Source of the DNA: Crossaster papposus | Lineage: Eukaryota > Echinodermata > Asteroidea > Velatida > Solasteridae | NCBI GenBank assembly: GCA_037893245.1 | Contig: JBAIAA010000252.1 | Span: forward strand, 26,001-90,000 | Direction: 5' to 3' | DNA length: 64,000 nt | Part shown: piece after piece, positions 12,872-26,621 of the stretch | Layout of the letters: each line of letters opens with the position of its first letter | Position numbering within the stretch: the first letter of the stretch is position 1 | Notes under the pieces: generated by a model | What the model was told of the DNA's origin: nothing | What the model saw: the letters and a program-made list of their open reading frames with translations, nothing else | Databases searched by the model: none | Program-made: the position numbers and the translations under genes

Positions 12872-15800
12872 AAACAATCACACTCTTGTTTCAAAAGAGG
12901 GGTAGATTTTCTTTAAAAAAAAAAGTTGAACATCCTAAGCAATTTCTTCTCCTTGACCCTAACACAGTGCTACTAAATCAGTCAATTTCAATGTTAAATT
13001 CTACAACACTGTGAGGGCTCCAACCAATAGTTTTCATTATCCTTGATTCCTGGGCATGTCTTCATCTACTTGTACTTTTATTTAAGGTACTTACAAAAAC
13101 ACAACCACAAACACAAACAAAAAACATACAAATAATACAGTTGGCAGTAGTACAGAGCAATTCCTATGGAGCAATGCCCATAATTATTGATCCATTATCT
13201 TGATTCAGAGCTACATGTAGTGAATAACCCTCCCTTGTGCCCAATGTGAATTACAGAATAGAGTTACCCCCCCCCCCCCCCCCCCTCCCCCCTCCCCCTT
13301 TCAGATTCAGATGTACTGTACATGTACATGTCCAGTCAGACTGGCAACTGGCATAGAATAGCAGGTTTGACGATGATTGAAGTGTAGTTTAATTGGTTGT
13401 ACGCTTGAGTGCTTGAATCCCTATTGCTGGCCATACTGTACTTCACGTACATCTACTGGTAGTCCATGTAGTACTATTTGTTTTGGTAAAATATTGTTTT
13501 TAAGTCAACAAATTTATAACATTTTATTGCTACCTTAATTAAACTTGTTACTAGTAATACTTTTGTCGGGGGACGTGTATACGCGCAAAGTTTTTCAAAG
13601 GGAATCGTCGAAAGGGAAAGAAAAAAATCATTGATTTACACCATAAACAAACGTGTGTGTGCTTGTACAAACATGATGCGTTTTATGACGGAATTCAAAG
13701 CTACAATGTTCATGTACCTATATATCGTATTGTACTGGTACATGTACATTTGTAGACTGCCTGTCTGGGAGTTTATGCAGAAAGTTACACTACACTATAA
13801 ACAGCAACCCTGCTTTTTATGTAGACTTTGTTGTGGTTTCCCTGTGTTACCTCACTGGTGAACTAGAACTGACCTACATTGTAGTACCAGTAGAGTCTGG
13901 CAAATTGCAACTTGGGTATCATTACATTCACAGTTGTAACTTTGTAGCACATGCTTTATTCACGTTTCGGTAGCCGGGTTTCGTTGTTCAGAGTTTTTTT
14001 CAGGAGCTTATGTTTGTTTAGATTGACTGGTACTGTATGTTGGTGAGGCCTATGTAATATGAGGTTGAACTTTTCATCTAAGTTGATTCTGGGCTCTTCC
14101 AAAGGAGTTACATGTAGTCGACATTAAAGGGACTCAACATGTTTGTCGAAGGAGCAAATTGTGTAACTGCCTACATTTTACATCATGACAAACTTTTTGT
14201 TTAATTTTCAGTGTAATAATTTAACTCCATGTACACGTATAGTAACAACAATCAGCCAAAATGTTGGTGGCATTTGATTAATTTCTTTAGTTTTTACGTT
14301 GTTCCGTATAAAACTCTTTCACATAATAAACTGGTTCTTACTTCTTGTTAACTTGTATCCAGATGAATCGTTGTAAAAAATCATAATAACAACACTCCTC
14401 ATAATGCAATTATTTCTAGTGTTGTGTTCGTGTTTAGACAGGTCTGCGGTTTATATGGTATGCAATACCATCACTTGATATCCGGAGCCTATTCACTCGA
14501 GCAGAACATGTAATTATTGAGTGGATCGTGTGTCCAACATATGTTGACTGAGCGTCACCTTGTCAAATTAATTGAATTCGCCCTTAGATTGCCTTTATGA
14601 AAGTTATTAATAAACCCACTCGCCTCTCCAGCTACTCTGAGCATATTTATCTATTAATTATATATTACCATGCTAGACGAGAACACAATAACAGATTTGA
14701 GAATGCAGCGGCTGAGATTGGCAGTTGTTTTTTCTCTCTCTGTCTCTAAGATTGGAGATGGAAAGAAGAGATGTAATGAGAGTGTAGAGACCGTTGTTTC
14801 AGGTAGACTCTTGGGGAACATCTGTGGTTACCTGAAGAAAAAAGTAATTAAGCAATGCTTGACAGGTGCAGATGTATATGGGATGAAGAAGAAGAATGGG
14901 AGTGGAACAAAACAGATTTATTATTTCATTGAGAAATAAAAGGTAAAGGGTAAAGTCCATCTGTGCATAGTTTGGAATCTGTTGGGTGCGATTTGGTGGA
15001 TCTGCGGTGTCACTCAATCGCGCGGAATTGCACTTGCGGGATCGGTCGATCTGGTAGGAAATCTCCGACTTTGCTTCCCTCACAAAACACTCCTCAACGA
15101 TCGACTAGATGTGTGTTTGTCTTTACTGACACAGCTGTTTTGGATGTTTGGAACTCTCTGTATCTTGTTTGTCTATGTATATTAGTACTTTCTCCCCTAC
15201 TGCCCTTCTGTTTCAACAGATCTATACAGAGTTTAAAATAAATGCAACTTTAATATTATGTAACTTAACACCTGATGACGCATCAGATCAAGTGTGTGCC
15301 TAGCCTGAAGTCACTGGATTCACCAAAGTGCCAAAGTGTATTGGTAGAAGAAAAACATGTACAAACCCTGTGGGACAAGTCTGAAAAAGGAGGGAGGGGG
15401 GGTGAAAGAAAAACAAAAATCTTAGCGAAAACAATACCTGTTTGCTGAAACAGCTAAAAAACAATGGGCTTTTTATCGAAGAGCAGTGAAACCGGAGATT
15501 TTTCTTCTTCTCTTGAAGTTTTTCTTGTAAAAGATGATGATATCAACCCGTTTCTCCCATCGAATCACATGACAGGATGCCTTTATAATTTTTCCAACAA
15601 ACAAGTTTATTTGCTGGGAACCTCCTCTTTTTACCCGAGAGGCCTGGCTGTAGGAGTGAAACCTGGAAGAAAAAAACACGGCCTAATTGAGGAGCTGACA
15701 TTCAGATATCGACCATTATGCACCGTTCCAATATCTCACGAATGGGGATATTACTGTGTGCAGTGCTTTAAGTGCAAGTTGTTTTTTGCGTTCAATATTT

Positions 15801-17199
15801 TTTTTCCTTCAAGATACGTGGCGCACATGAGTTTGTATCTAAAGTGGATGATCATTTTTGCAGGCGGTCTGCTGAGAAATGATGGGGATGGGATTGCGAT
15901 CATGATTAAAAAGCTTGTGCAGAAGACGAAGAGGGCAGATTAATAGGAGAAGGTTGATCAGCGGACTAGTGTTATGGGCTAGTTATGTTATATTATTATT
16001 ATCAAGGGGATAAATACTGTATTTGTCTGTTTAAATCCGGTGGATTAAATAATGCCGGAGCCGAAGGCAAGAGCCGTTATTTGCGTCTGTCAGTTTTGTA
16101 TAGTTCTCTGTATCATGACCCAAGTATCGTGCTACGTATCATATCGTTAGAATGGTGGTATTGTTACACCCCTAACATGCACGGTACACATACATGTTAA
16201 TAAGTAATTTTAGACCGGAAAGCAGATGGTTGAAATGCAATGGCTCCATTTCAAGGAATAATTAGGCATCATCGGTCGTTTAAGGTTTCTTGAGGATATT
16301 TGCCTGAAGGTTGATGAGTTTAAGCTTTGTGATTAAGGCAAGTGCCTTATTCGCTCTTGCTGCAATACACACAAAAAGGGTTGGGAGATTCATTGTTATA
16401 GTAAATATTGTTCATAGTTGCTAAAAAAACAAGGAAAAATGTTCTTGTGTAGTCTAGTTCCTTTACTTCCGTCAGAAAAAACAAAGTAATTTATAGACAT
16501 CAAGGAATTATCATAATTGTATTAGGAAACAAGTTGGATTGCCCCCATTCACAGATGTGTAACTATTTTGCAAATAAAATGTGATTATCTAAATTTCATA
16601 AATGGGAGGCAGTGTTTGAAAATGTAACGATAATCTTGCGAATGTGTGGTAGTTATCAAACAAGGGTATTTAAAAAGTTGTAACACTTTGTGGTTGTGAC
16701 CCATTTTTAACTTTTTTTTTAGAGGAATGCCACTTGTAATTTTTTCCACTCCAAAATTGGCAATAATGATTCACCTGTCCCGAAACACTTGTACTGTACT
16801 GGCCTATACCTCCATGCTGAGTGGAAGCCCCCAAACTGGTACAGGGTATCTCAATCCTACCTGCACAGTATATGGGTCAAGTTTGGGGTCGAGGTCGTCC
16901 TAGTAACCAAGTGAAAGTCTGCCAAGTTAGAGGCCCTGAGGGCAGAGTTCAAGGTGACTGCAGTGCAGTGTGTACATGTAGTGGGTGTTTGCTTAAATGC
17001 CTGAGTTTGGAGTATAATGGATGCCCCTGTTGGGTTTATTGTTATTTTTCACAGTGTTGCATCTTATAGAAAAATGGCAAAGCCACTTTCTATTTTTACA
17101 TGTTTACTAGATTTACTGTACTGAGTTGCCAGGCAATTGCAATTACTTAACATATTGCTTTATATCATGGAGGAATAAGTTCCATTAGCAAGAACCCAT

Positions 17200-17441
17200 T
17201 TAACCAGTTCGCGCCGGGATTATTTTAACATCGCCGAGCCGACGGGCGGGATTATTTTTAACGAAACTCGATCCAAAGCGTGTTCAGGCTGATAGTGCCG
17301 GGAAGCACACCCACGCATTTCCGGCCTTGCGCGCTGCTGACATACATTTCCGAACTTGAACTTGGCGTGTAAATGCGTCATCCGTTTTGAATTTTGGGAA
17401 ATGTTTGCGTTTATATACGTCATCCGGCTCGAACTGGTTAA
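17200..17441 (-). mobile_element. TTAACCAGTTCGCGCC-type MITE, copy 3
   Basis: Bounded by TTAACCAGTTCGCGCCGG on the left and CCGGCTCGAACTGGTTAA on the right. Internal blocks are inverted relative to copies 1 and 2. It is about 242 bp and carries an extra GACGGGCGGGATTATTTTTA segment near the left end. Confidence 0.83.
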
Positions 17442-17564
17442 TATACTCTCTGAGAGAAAAAAATGTGTCAAGTCCACATTTGTACTGAAAAAGGTGGTTA
17501 CCGTGTTTGTACTTGTACACCATGTATATACCTGTGGTCCATTTTGGCATGGGGAAATTTAAAA

Positions 17565-17790
17565 AGCTGCAAGTTTGCAAAGGGCAGTTGAGTTTCTAGC
17601 TAAGAATTGATGCAAAAATTATCCAATCTTATATTTAAAAAAAAAAAGGGTTACCATGCCCCCACCAGATAGTTCCTTAACTGACTCCTACTCATCTTAT
17701 GGAACATGGAAAGCAGCAACTTTGCAAGAGGCAATTCAGTTTCTAGCTAGAAATTGATGCTAAAATTGTCCAATCTGAAATAAAAAATCA
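17565..17790 (+). repeat. Diverged direct duplication, offset about 147 bp
   Basis: A block beginning AGCTGCAAGTTTGCAA and containing GTTTCTAGCTA plus ATTGATGC (17565-17640) recurs as AGCAGCAACTTTGCAA with the same internal words from 17712. The copies differ at many positions, so the duplication is old. Confidence 0.6.
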
Positions 17791-18660
17791 AGCGTCATGG
17801 TACGTCTCTTTCACAGAAAAAAAGGCAGGGACACAGATTATATTATAGCGGTAATGCTTGTACCTCACAATGTAGGGGTGACTTTGCAATTCACAGGAGT
17901 ATATGTATGTATGCATGTTGATGTAAATGGTTACACCTATCATGCTTGAGTTACTATAAATTGAATGCAGACCCTACTCACAGGAGCATTACAACCTGCA
18001 TATTGCAAACTGTCATATATCCAATTAGTATACTGATGACTTTATCTGTCACACACAAGAAAATAAAAAAGACAGGTTAAAAACCATGTGTAGAGGTTTG
18101 ATCAATTAAGGGATTACTTGTATAATTTAATTCTTTAAACAGGTGTGTTGGTTTTGGGGTTGTGTCTGGTAAGAGAATCTTCTGATATCTGTGGAAAACA
18201 AGTTTTGCTTTGGTTAATAGCTTTATTTAGATGGTTGTAAATTTAACATACATATTCCAATTTTTTGTTGTAGAAGCAGGTTTGAAAGAGAAATACAGGC
18301 TCTTCCCATCCAGCCACTTAGTAAAAGTTGACCTTTAATACATGTATAATATTCATACTAATTCATTTTACCGATATAAATTGCCCCATTAAAGCCCTCG
18401 TTTGTTCTCTGCTTGTGTGCCATCGATGATGCCCTGGGTTTGGATAATTGAGTACAAAATGCTAATGTGAAGTTGACCGGAGTGGCCTGCTAGAGGCGTT
18501 GGCTGTCTGGTCAAATTTTCCGCCGGATCAACAAAATTGCTCTTGTATGGTAATCCCGTCCTTGAAACATATAGATCTGTACTTATCTGTACTTTCTGCA
18601 TTGGATCATTCTGTGCTGATGAACTATGGGCTTGGTTGTATAATTGCATATATGTCAGGC

Positions 18661-19048
18661 GTTCTGTCAAAATGAGACGGAACTAGGAACCGGGGCATAG
18701 TGGAGAAAACTGCAAAATAATTAATATAAATTTTAAAATAAATATATATTTTCAGATTTATTGATATTTGTAATCTTTGGTTTGCCTGCTAACTATATTT
18801 TGTCAACAAATAGTATGGAAGTTGTGGAATAGTAGTGTTTTCAAGAAAAACAATTGACATTTTTCCATATCACATGTACAAACTCCAAATGCCTTTTCCT
18901 CAATATTTTTCTTTTGCGAAAATGTTGATAAATGCGAACTTTAACCAGACATAACTTGTCAATGAAATAATTAAAGAAAAATTTATTCTCTTTTCTAACA
19001 CCGGAGAACCCTCATTTCAACCTCTGCCCAGTTCCGTCTCATTTAGCC
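18661..19048 (+). mobile_element. MITE with GAGACGGAACTGGG termini, copy 1
   Basis: The left end reads GTTCTGTCAAAATGAGACGG and the right end carries the inverted form TGCCCAGTTCCGTCTCATTT. A second element with the same termini lies at 32284-32573 in PKG intron 1. The interior is AT-rich and non-coding. The boundary on the right is approximate. Confidence 0.7.
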
Positions 19049-19390
19049 AAATGAGCGGAAAGAATGCTTACAAAATGTACTTGAGAAAGTCAAGAAGCAA
19101 TGGGAATGGGGCCACACTGTGTATTTTGATGTTCATGTTCTGCTGCTGCAGGATTATGTGGAGCCCTTGCATTATTGCATTTTTTTGGGGTACTGGAGTT
19201 GGACCATAATCGAACAGGAGAGGGGGCTATTTAGACTGCACACGAGAGAGGAGATTTTGTTTTTGTTTTGTACAGTCACAGTTGTACTGCTTTTGTTCAA
19301 TACTGCCCTCTACTGTTGAAAACTAGCCTGTACTGTTGCCTGTGCCTATCACATTATGTCATGGCATCTTTGATTGAGACTTGGCGGAGT

Positions 19391-19412
19391 GGGGGGGGGG
19401 GGGGGGGGGGGG
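19391..19412 (+). repeat. Poly-G tract (about 22 bp)
   Basis: Uninterrupted G run; a second run of about 18 G lies at 19838-19855. Both belong to the set of homopolymer tracts seen across the window. Confidence 0.85.
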
Positions 19413-21053
19413 ATTTAATGGGATAGCATCGTTTTAAATATCTTAATTTTCTTGGTCATAGTTCAGATAAATATAGTCAAGGGGATCAAACCCATTTTAT
19501 GTAGTCTTTGTAAGATTTGATTTGAGTTGTCGGTAATGTTGGAGTGAGTCCTTAAGACGTGAAATTAAAAGGGCTAAATGTGTTACATATAATAGTGTTA
19601 AAGAAAGGACTATACACACATAATTATATTGTAGATGTATTCATCGTCAGCATCATTGTCTGCGCGGTCTGAACAAAAAGTCACCATGTCAGGTGTGAGG
19701 ATATGTGAGGATATCAGCCTAAGCTGATTAAAACCTTAAACAAAATAGGTTGGGACAATTTAGTAAATGGCTGTGAGTTACTCTGAAGTATTATAACTTA
19801 TTTCTTAAGACTGTTAGAAACAAATGTTTAAGTTCTCGGGGGGGGGGGGGGGGGGTAAACCCTGATTCCTTATATCTTAAGAAAAGAAATTACAGGGTCG
19901 TCGCCTTGCACAGGTTATCAGAAACCTACATCCACTCTTGCTAATCAAAAGAGGGAGGGGAAAAAACCCAAGAGTGCTGGGACCTATGAGAGGAAATTAA
20001 AATTGGCACGAGCAGTATGTCTTACCACGTCTGTCATTAGATCGTAGGCCTAGGACAGAAGCTAACGATGCCATAGGCAAAAGAGCCAACTCGCTGATTA
20101 TTGATAATGCTATTTATATAAGCCGGCCACAAATATCGATGTCCTACAAAAGCGGCTGTATACATGCAGAGCACAGCAAGTTGCCGTGATTTCAAATGGA
20201 TTTTTCTCTTGTTTTTTTTAGGGTGTGAATTTAAACACTAAAGGTGAATCTTTTTGGGAAAGCAGAAAACATGGATGTCGTGAGCTTTACACTTCAAATG
20301 TAAAAATATTCTTGGTTAAGGTGCACTTTATTTGGAAAAATATAGGATTTTCAATATGTGTATAATCTAATTTATTCCTTTTAGGTGAAATATGTCCAAC
20401 TATCCCATGCCTTCTGAGGTCACCTCCTAAGTCAACTTGTAAAGGTCTCAACCTATGGCCAGTTGTAATTTCAACTAAATAATCGTCTAAACTTATAGCC
20501 AGTTTCCATAATATATTTTGGCTGTTGGACCAAAGCAAATAGCAAGTACTGTAGTCGCATATCAAATTCGGCGTAAGATTACTAATCCATGGTGGATGAC
20601 AAAGCACAGTGGTTGCACCAACAATATACTCATTGTTCAAAGAAGAAAGCATACATTGAAATAAAAAAACATCTCTTTGAATTTCAACCCTTCAAAAACA
20701 TTTCCGATGCCTGAGTCACAAGGATTTTCGTTAATAATTTGAAGTTCATGACCCCATATCTCCATGGGCTGTAAACAAGTCAGTCTGGAAGCTAATTGGT
20801 CTGTTTTTACAGACTCCTATTGCAGTCCACTGTGTTTGTCTTTATCAACTACAGTTCCCATTTTGCATTTGAATTCTGCGGGAGCTTAATTTTGTTGGAA
20901 TATAAATCTGAATCCCTGCATGCATCACTATATTAATATGTCTTCTGATCCATATTGTTTAATTTGTTTACTTAACATATCATTTTGGTGTTCATATTTT
21001 GTTCCCCTGCGATCCTTTAATTTCACAGTTACTTCTTGTTTGGTTCGTTATTG

Positions 21054-21149
21054 TCTTATTCAATCCTGCATGCATGATGTTTATTATCTTAAAGCAAAGT
21101 TCTTATTCAATCCTACATGCATGATGTTTATTTTCTTAAAGCAAAGTTT
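21054..21149 (+). repeat. Tandem duplication, 47-bp unit, two copies
   Basis: The block CTTATTCAATCCTRCATGCA through CTTAAAGCAAAGTT occurs twice with a 47-bp period and only a couple of differences. Confidence 0.8.
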
Positions 21150-22384
21150 GAGTGTTTACCCACTATGCTGTAGAATGTTTGAAAGCAAATCTCCATATTG
21201 GTTTAGTTACGCCATTCCACCCTGTGTTTGCTCAAATTTGTTTGCTCAGTTTGCTCATTTTGTGGAGTGAATGACTTAATATCAGTCTCAGGTCGCCTAC
21301 TCGACATCTTAGGGAAGAAACACATCAATGTACTCATCATTTATCACAGAGTGATTCCTTTTCAATCGTGTCTCTACAACCACAAGATGATCAAACAATC
21401 TCCAGACGGAACTAGTTATTTGTTCATGATTACTATTTTAATTCTATTGGTGCCTGTCTCCAGATGATGTGGGTTTAGGGATGAGAAGAGAGCATATAGA
21501 GACGTCGGATGTTTGGAAGAGGATTTGGTAAAGATACAGTAACCTTATCAACTAAAAGCTGTGTAAAATGGTGAGATTCGTTAGTGTATTTGGACTGAGG
21601 GCCTGAAGAACAAGACCTCTGAACTCGGCTCTCTTTTATCAAATCGACTCAAAAATACTTGTTTTGCTCTTGACAGTTCTCTAGAACGAGTTTCTTGTGT
21701 TAAGAACAGACCGCCCGAACCCATCCTAAGTCTCTATCAGCCTTATTTAACGCAACATTAAGTGCGCTTGAACTTATGTTTACGTTTGGTGTGACACCTC
21801 TTCAGACATCGTTGCGCCTCATATAAGTTGATGGTTGCAGAGATAGTATATTTTGATGGGCATAATCTGGAACCGTAAGTTATCTGAGATGGAAAAGCAT
21901 ATCTTACAAACTCGCCAAGCTGTTGGAAATCATCACAGATGCTTCGTCTGGAGTTTTTAAAATATTTTTCCTTGGTTTGGCGCCAGCAATAATCAAATCC
22001 ATCTAAGCATGAAATGAACATTCAAAGCTGATGGCCTGATGATAGAAATAGTCACACTCGAGCGGAACCAATCTTAAACTGGCCAACGAAAATCCCAATC
22101 TCCAAGACCCTGAAAAGACATGATTGGAGAAAGATAATGAATATAAGGAAGACATAAATTACTCACCTTAATGACACGTCGAATGGCTGGTGTGAACTGT
22201 TTCATTAAAGGGAGGACAAGACACCCAGTCAAAAAAAGTTAAATTTGACAATTGTGCTAGTCTTCACTTTGGCGATAACCTCATAAGCTTCTTCTTATTT
22301 ATTTGGGGGAACCATCTATAAAGGAGCTCAGGCAAACTCACAGGAGGAGCGTTCTCATTTGACCCTAACTCCCTACCCCATTTT

Positions 22385-22920
22385 TCTTACACGTAACCTG
22401 AATCTTGCTAAATCCTGCAATTCCAAAGTGTTAAAACTCTATGTAACCTGAATCCTGCAAAATCCTACAATATTTATTACTGGTGACCACTGCCTGAATC
22501 CTGCAAAATCCTGCAGTGGGTTGACTACGTTGAGCTATGAAGCAGCCAAACATGGAACAAACAGCTGCTAAGTGCCCTATTACAACAAGGGTCGGCACAC
22601 ATGACTCTTGGTATGCAAACGTTGTCTCTCCTTGACACATAACTTACACCTTGACTGAAGCTCTATGGGGAATGTGCATAGAGCATGAGCAGTGCGAAAG
22701 TAGAAAATAGCAAATAACCTCACTCATCCAAAATCCTCATTTAGATAAATACTCAAGTAACCTCGATCCTGCAAAATCATCCAGCATTTAATAGTTTAGG
22801 CCGTTATTACCCGGATCGTGCATTATCCTCCCGTGCGACAAAACCCCAAACGCCCTCCATGCAAAGTCCTCTGAAGCATCAACTACGCGTCCCTTAATCC
22901 TGCCAAATCCTGCAATTTGC
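22385..22920 (+). repeat. Dispersed AATCCTGCAAAATCCTGCA words
   Basis: Variants of CCTGAATCCTGCAAAATCCT recur near 22397, 22447, 22495, 22763 and 22897. Each is about 20 bp with irregular spacing. This resembles a degraded minisatellite or a low-complexity repeat; no function is apparent. Confidence 0.55.
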
Positions 22921-25056
22921 AAAGAAGATCTTTGAGGATTTGGGATGGTTAGGGTTAATGTTTTGAGCAATCACACACTGACCTTTTTCTTCCAATCTTT
23001 CGGACGGAACTGACCGTATATTACACATTGGTTATAGTATTTATGTCGTTGAACTTAAAGGGCAAAACCCACTATCAAAACTCGAACTTGAAATATCCAA
23101 TGTTTTGTATGCGTTCTTTTGATAACTTGGGTGAATGAACTCGCTCTACTATATCCCTTGGAAATGTTTATAGCGAATGCCTTGAATTGACAGAAAGTAA
23201 ATTTCTCCATGAGTGCACGTGTGGCCTTCTTAATCAATCATAGTTTTGTATATTCTCCGACACTGCAGGGCCAAATACAGTCTTTGAATAGCTGTTATTA
23301 GTGCGTGTGTCCACCAGTGGCAGCTTCCTGATTTATGGATCTGGAAAGAGCAAATCTGGTTTAGACATGCCAAATAGACTTTGCAACTTATGCTTGATAT
23401 GAGCTTCGTCGCTAGTATTGCATCTAATCTATGCACAGGCGGGAAAAGCAGCAATTAGTAGGGCACCAACAAGCAAGCAAGGCAAGATCCATTCCAGTAC
23501 CTCACAAGGAACGGACCCAGAACTCCTTCAAGAAGGAGGGACAGATGGCTTGATTATATTTTGTTCTAAAGTGTCTTCATTATTTCTGTGTCTTCCCAGG
23601 CGTCTCGTTTATTAAGAGTAAGCTCGTGAATTTGTCTGCCTACGAGCTCTCGGAAAGATGAGCACACACCACAAAGTGCAAACTACAATTAAGTTAGTTT
23701 ATGATCACTGCAGAAAGGGCACTAACACAACACACGTAATATTTAGATGCTACAGACGCCATCCAATAATTGATATCGCAATAAAAATGCGTCAACGCAG
23801 CTTGTGAAATACTATCCAATCACATGAATTAGAAATCGACGTATGCACGCAAACAAACTGAGACAAACGAGCATTATCGCAAACAAGTCCGCAGGGTTGT
23901 CTAAGGGGCGTGGCTGCGTGCCAGCGAGCGACAGGTCAATTAGTTCTGTCAATAATGATGCCTTTATACATAGATGATACCAATCACAATAGCAACCTGC
24001 TCTTTCCGACTAGTTACTGAACCAATCCGCGCTGAAGGTGCGGTGATGGATAAGAAACACGTTTCTTTCTTGCAGTCCAAGCTTATGAGCTTTTACTTAA
24101 TTAGGCAGATGATGATGATTAAGGAAATGAGAAGATCGTTTGTACTTTACTGGTACGTGTAGGCTACACCAATCGGTCTTCGCTTCTCAAAGCAGTATTC
24201 AGTTGAATGTTTCTATTGAGGTTTAATTGAAAAGCAGCATTGTGAGTTCCCAGGAGGGTTCTATTGCACCTCTTGGGGAGGGGGCAACTTTTCTTTAAAA
24301 ATTATTTCGGCCATTTCACAAGTGCACAAAAGCATGCAAAATGTTGATACATGTACAGCAGAGGCATAATGTTACCATTCTCCCCTGCAGTTACGCCACT
24401 GCACACAGTGGACAAAAAAACCGTAATCTCAAACATACATGAAAACCTCTTTTATTATGAGTAAGATGGTTTGAAACAAAGCGGAAGGCACGGAAGAGAG
24501 GCCGAGGGATTCTAAGACATAATCCGTAGTTGCTTCCTTAGCCAGCCGTGCTAATCCTACTACCTCTGAAACACAACACTCCAGAGTCTTAAGAATAAGA
24601 CTCAAGACGATGCGAGGTGGATGGAGAGAGGACCGACGGCGTATTGGTTGTACCGCATTTGCTGAGCTTCTAATTAAATTAGTTTTTACACGGAACGCAG
24701 AAGTTTATACCCCCCCCCCCCCCAAACATCCTTTATTGAATACACCTTAATATCCCTCTATTTTATTTCTAACAACAATAATAGCGGCAGAAATATCCTT
24801 GAATGAGTATAATTCGAATTCCCATTTCGCCAGAAGAGGGCGCTGTACCCAATTTTATACAAGTAAAGCCTGTGCGGTTCGCGTATTTTCATTTTAGATC
24901 GTCGTAAAGGGTTTCTCCTATAGAAAGAGTGCCAAATGCGCTCTTGAAAGCAGACTCCGAAGAGCTTTAGAAAAAACCCGATGACGTCACAGTATTGTTA
25001 TTCTTTAGTCAACTGGTACGCATAAAAGCATTTAAAAGATCGGTTGTCTTCGACCT

Positions 25057-25125
25057 GTCACGGTAGTCTAGTCGCTAGTGAGATGCGCTATAGATCGAAA
25101 GGTCCCTGGTTCGAATCCACCAGTA
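25057..25125 (+). repeat. tRNA-like sequence, probable SINE head or tRNA relic
   Basis: It carries an A-box-like TAGTCTAGTCGCTAGTGAGA and a B box GGTTCGAATCC at about the right spacing for an internal RNA polymerase III promoter. A D stem can be drawn, but the anticodon stem and the outer T stem do not pair, so it is not a functional tRNA. This is typical of the 5' part of a tRNA-derived SINE. The 3' tail was not delimited. Confidence 0.55.
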
Positions 25126-26600
25126 CTAATTGTTCTTAGTCAAATGTATTGGTGCAATTTTAATTACTTAAGTGCAGTACTTCGTATAGTGGTCTGCTAG
25201 CTTTCGAGACATGTGTACAAAGCATGTTGATAAGTAGGACCACGCGTATTTGTCGGTAAATAATCGTCACGTGGTATATCGCCCAAAAGGGTTAATATTA
25301 ACCATCCAAATCGATGCGCTCAACGAAGAGAATACATTTATTAGTAACAATAACAACTGAATCTTATCGAAAGGAAAGTGATAGCTTACGCTAGTTTTTC
25401 ATATAGGTTTGGTCTGAAAGCTGTCGTTTCCGGCAGTATAACAAAACACACACAAAGGAAGGTCTTCCTATAATATTAATATAACTTAAAGCGATATATT
25501 GCGATGGTACATGTATTTGCTAAGCAGCTTTTCCGCCCACCAATGTGACACAGGATCAATTGGTGACTTAATGTAGTCTCAGCTGGATCCATATCGCCCC
25601 AAGTTGTACCAAGCTGCTGTCTAACCGGGTTACCATTGATCGACGCCGTTAAGCCTGTGCAGTCAAGTTCGGTGGTATCTACCATTGCCGCTGCCTACAG
25701 ACAGATTCTTGACGTGGAAATGTCATTTCTTACTGAGAGAAAGCTCATACAAATCAGTGCATGGCATATAAACATCAGTTAACATGTATTATGAAGCATT
25801 CTTTGTATTCCCATGATTCCGCTGTACAACTTGTAGCTAAATTGAGTCGCTAGTTTATTTTTTTCACGACATGATAACGATACCCTTTTGCTTCGTTTGG
25901 GCAAAACTTCGTGTTTATAGCCGCGGTCTTAAATTGCAAATCAAGGAAATGAAGAAAAGAGTATTCGTTTTACATCCCATTGGGACAAGGAATGTAGATC
26001 TTTTGAGAGAGACGTATATTTTCGACACCGCGACATGGCATTCCAAAATACCCAAGGCAGGGAGGGGGATATCGGGTGGAGTCATTTTAATTAAAAAGGT
26101 TGCTGAAGTCAAGACGACTCCCGAGTGCAGAGAATACACGGGAACTGAAATATGAGAGTGGGGCAAAGGAAACGCGGGAATGATGTGTTGGGGTGTTGAG
26201 ACTGAGATTGAAAATCATGCAACAAGAGGAACGTCTTGGGAATCTCATCCCACGGAATCTCATTCTACATTGAAGGTTGTAAGCTGAAACCGGCGATGAC
26301 GAAAAAGCGTCTTGCGAACTCGAAAAAATGATGAAATTGAGAATGATCGCTGCAACAAATCGTCAACTAGAATATAATTAGTTATTGGCTAATTAAATGT
26401 TCAACAGCTGATATTCTCCCTTGATACCTTTCTACGGATGAGGCACCGCATATACCAACTTCTATAAAACCTTTAAAACTAGATAAATATCTGAAAAAAT
26501 ATATAACAACACACGCACAATCAAACGCACCCTTTCTAATGTCGGAATAATTCACATATTTATGTAATCATTACTAATTTAGGGTTGGTAGCATACCGTG

Positions 26601-26621
26601 CCCCCCCCCCCCCCCCCCCCC
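26601..26621 (+). repeat. Poly-C tract (about 21 bp)
   Basis: Uninterrupted C run; a shorter one lies near 24711. Confidence 0.85.

Larger units (their letters stand above)
11990..17199. other. Gene-free region with repeats and one unassigned 159-codon frame
   Basis: Nothing recognisable as a known exon. The region holds a short AT-rich tandem array (12186-12245), an inverted transposon end (12808-12871) and a C-run (about 13267-13285). The 159-codon frame at 15464-15943 is described separately under the findings. Confidence 0.45.

Noticed and set aside
20287-20652. 121-codon frame on the minus strand
   Set aside because: No recognisable domain and AT-rich context; length is within chance expectation.
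20920-21270. 116-codon frame on the + strand rich in Cys and Phe
   Set aside because: Includes a 47-bp tandem duplication and has no family resemblance; probably chance.
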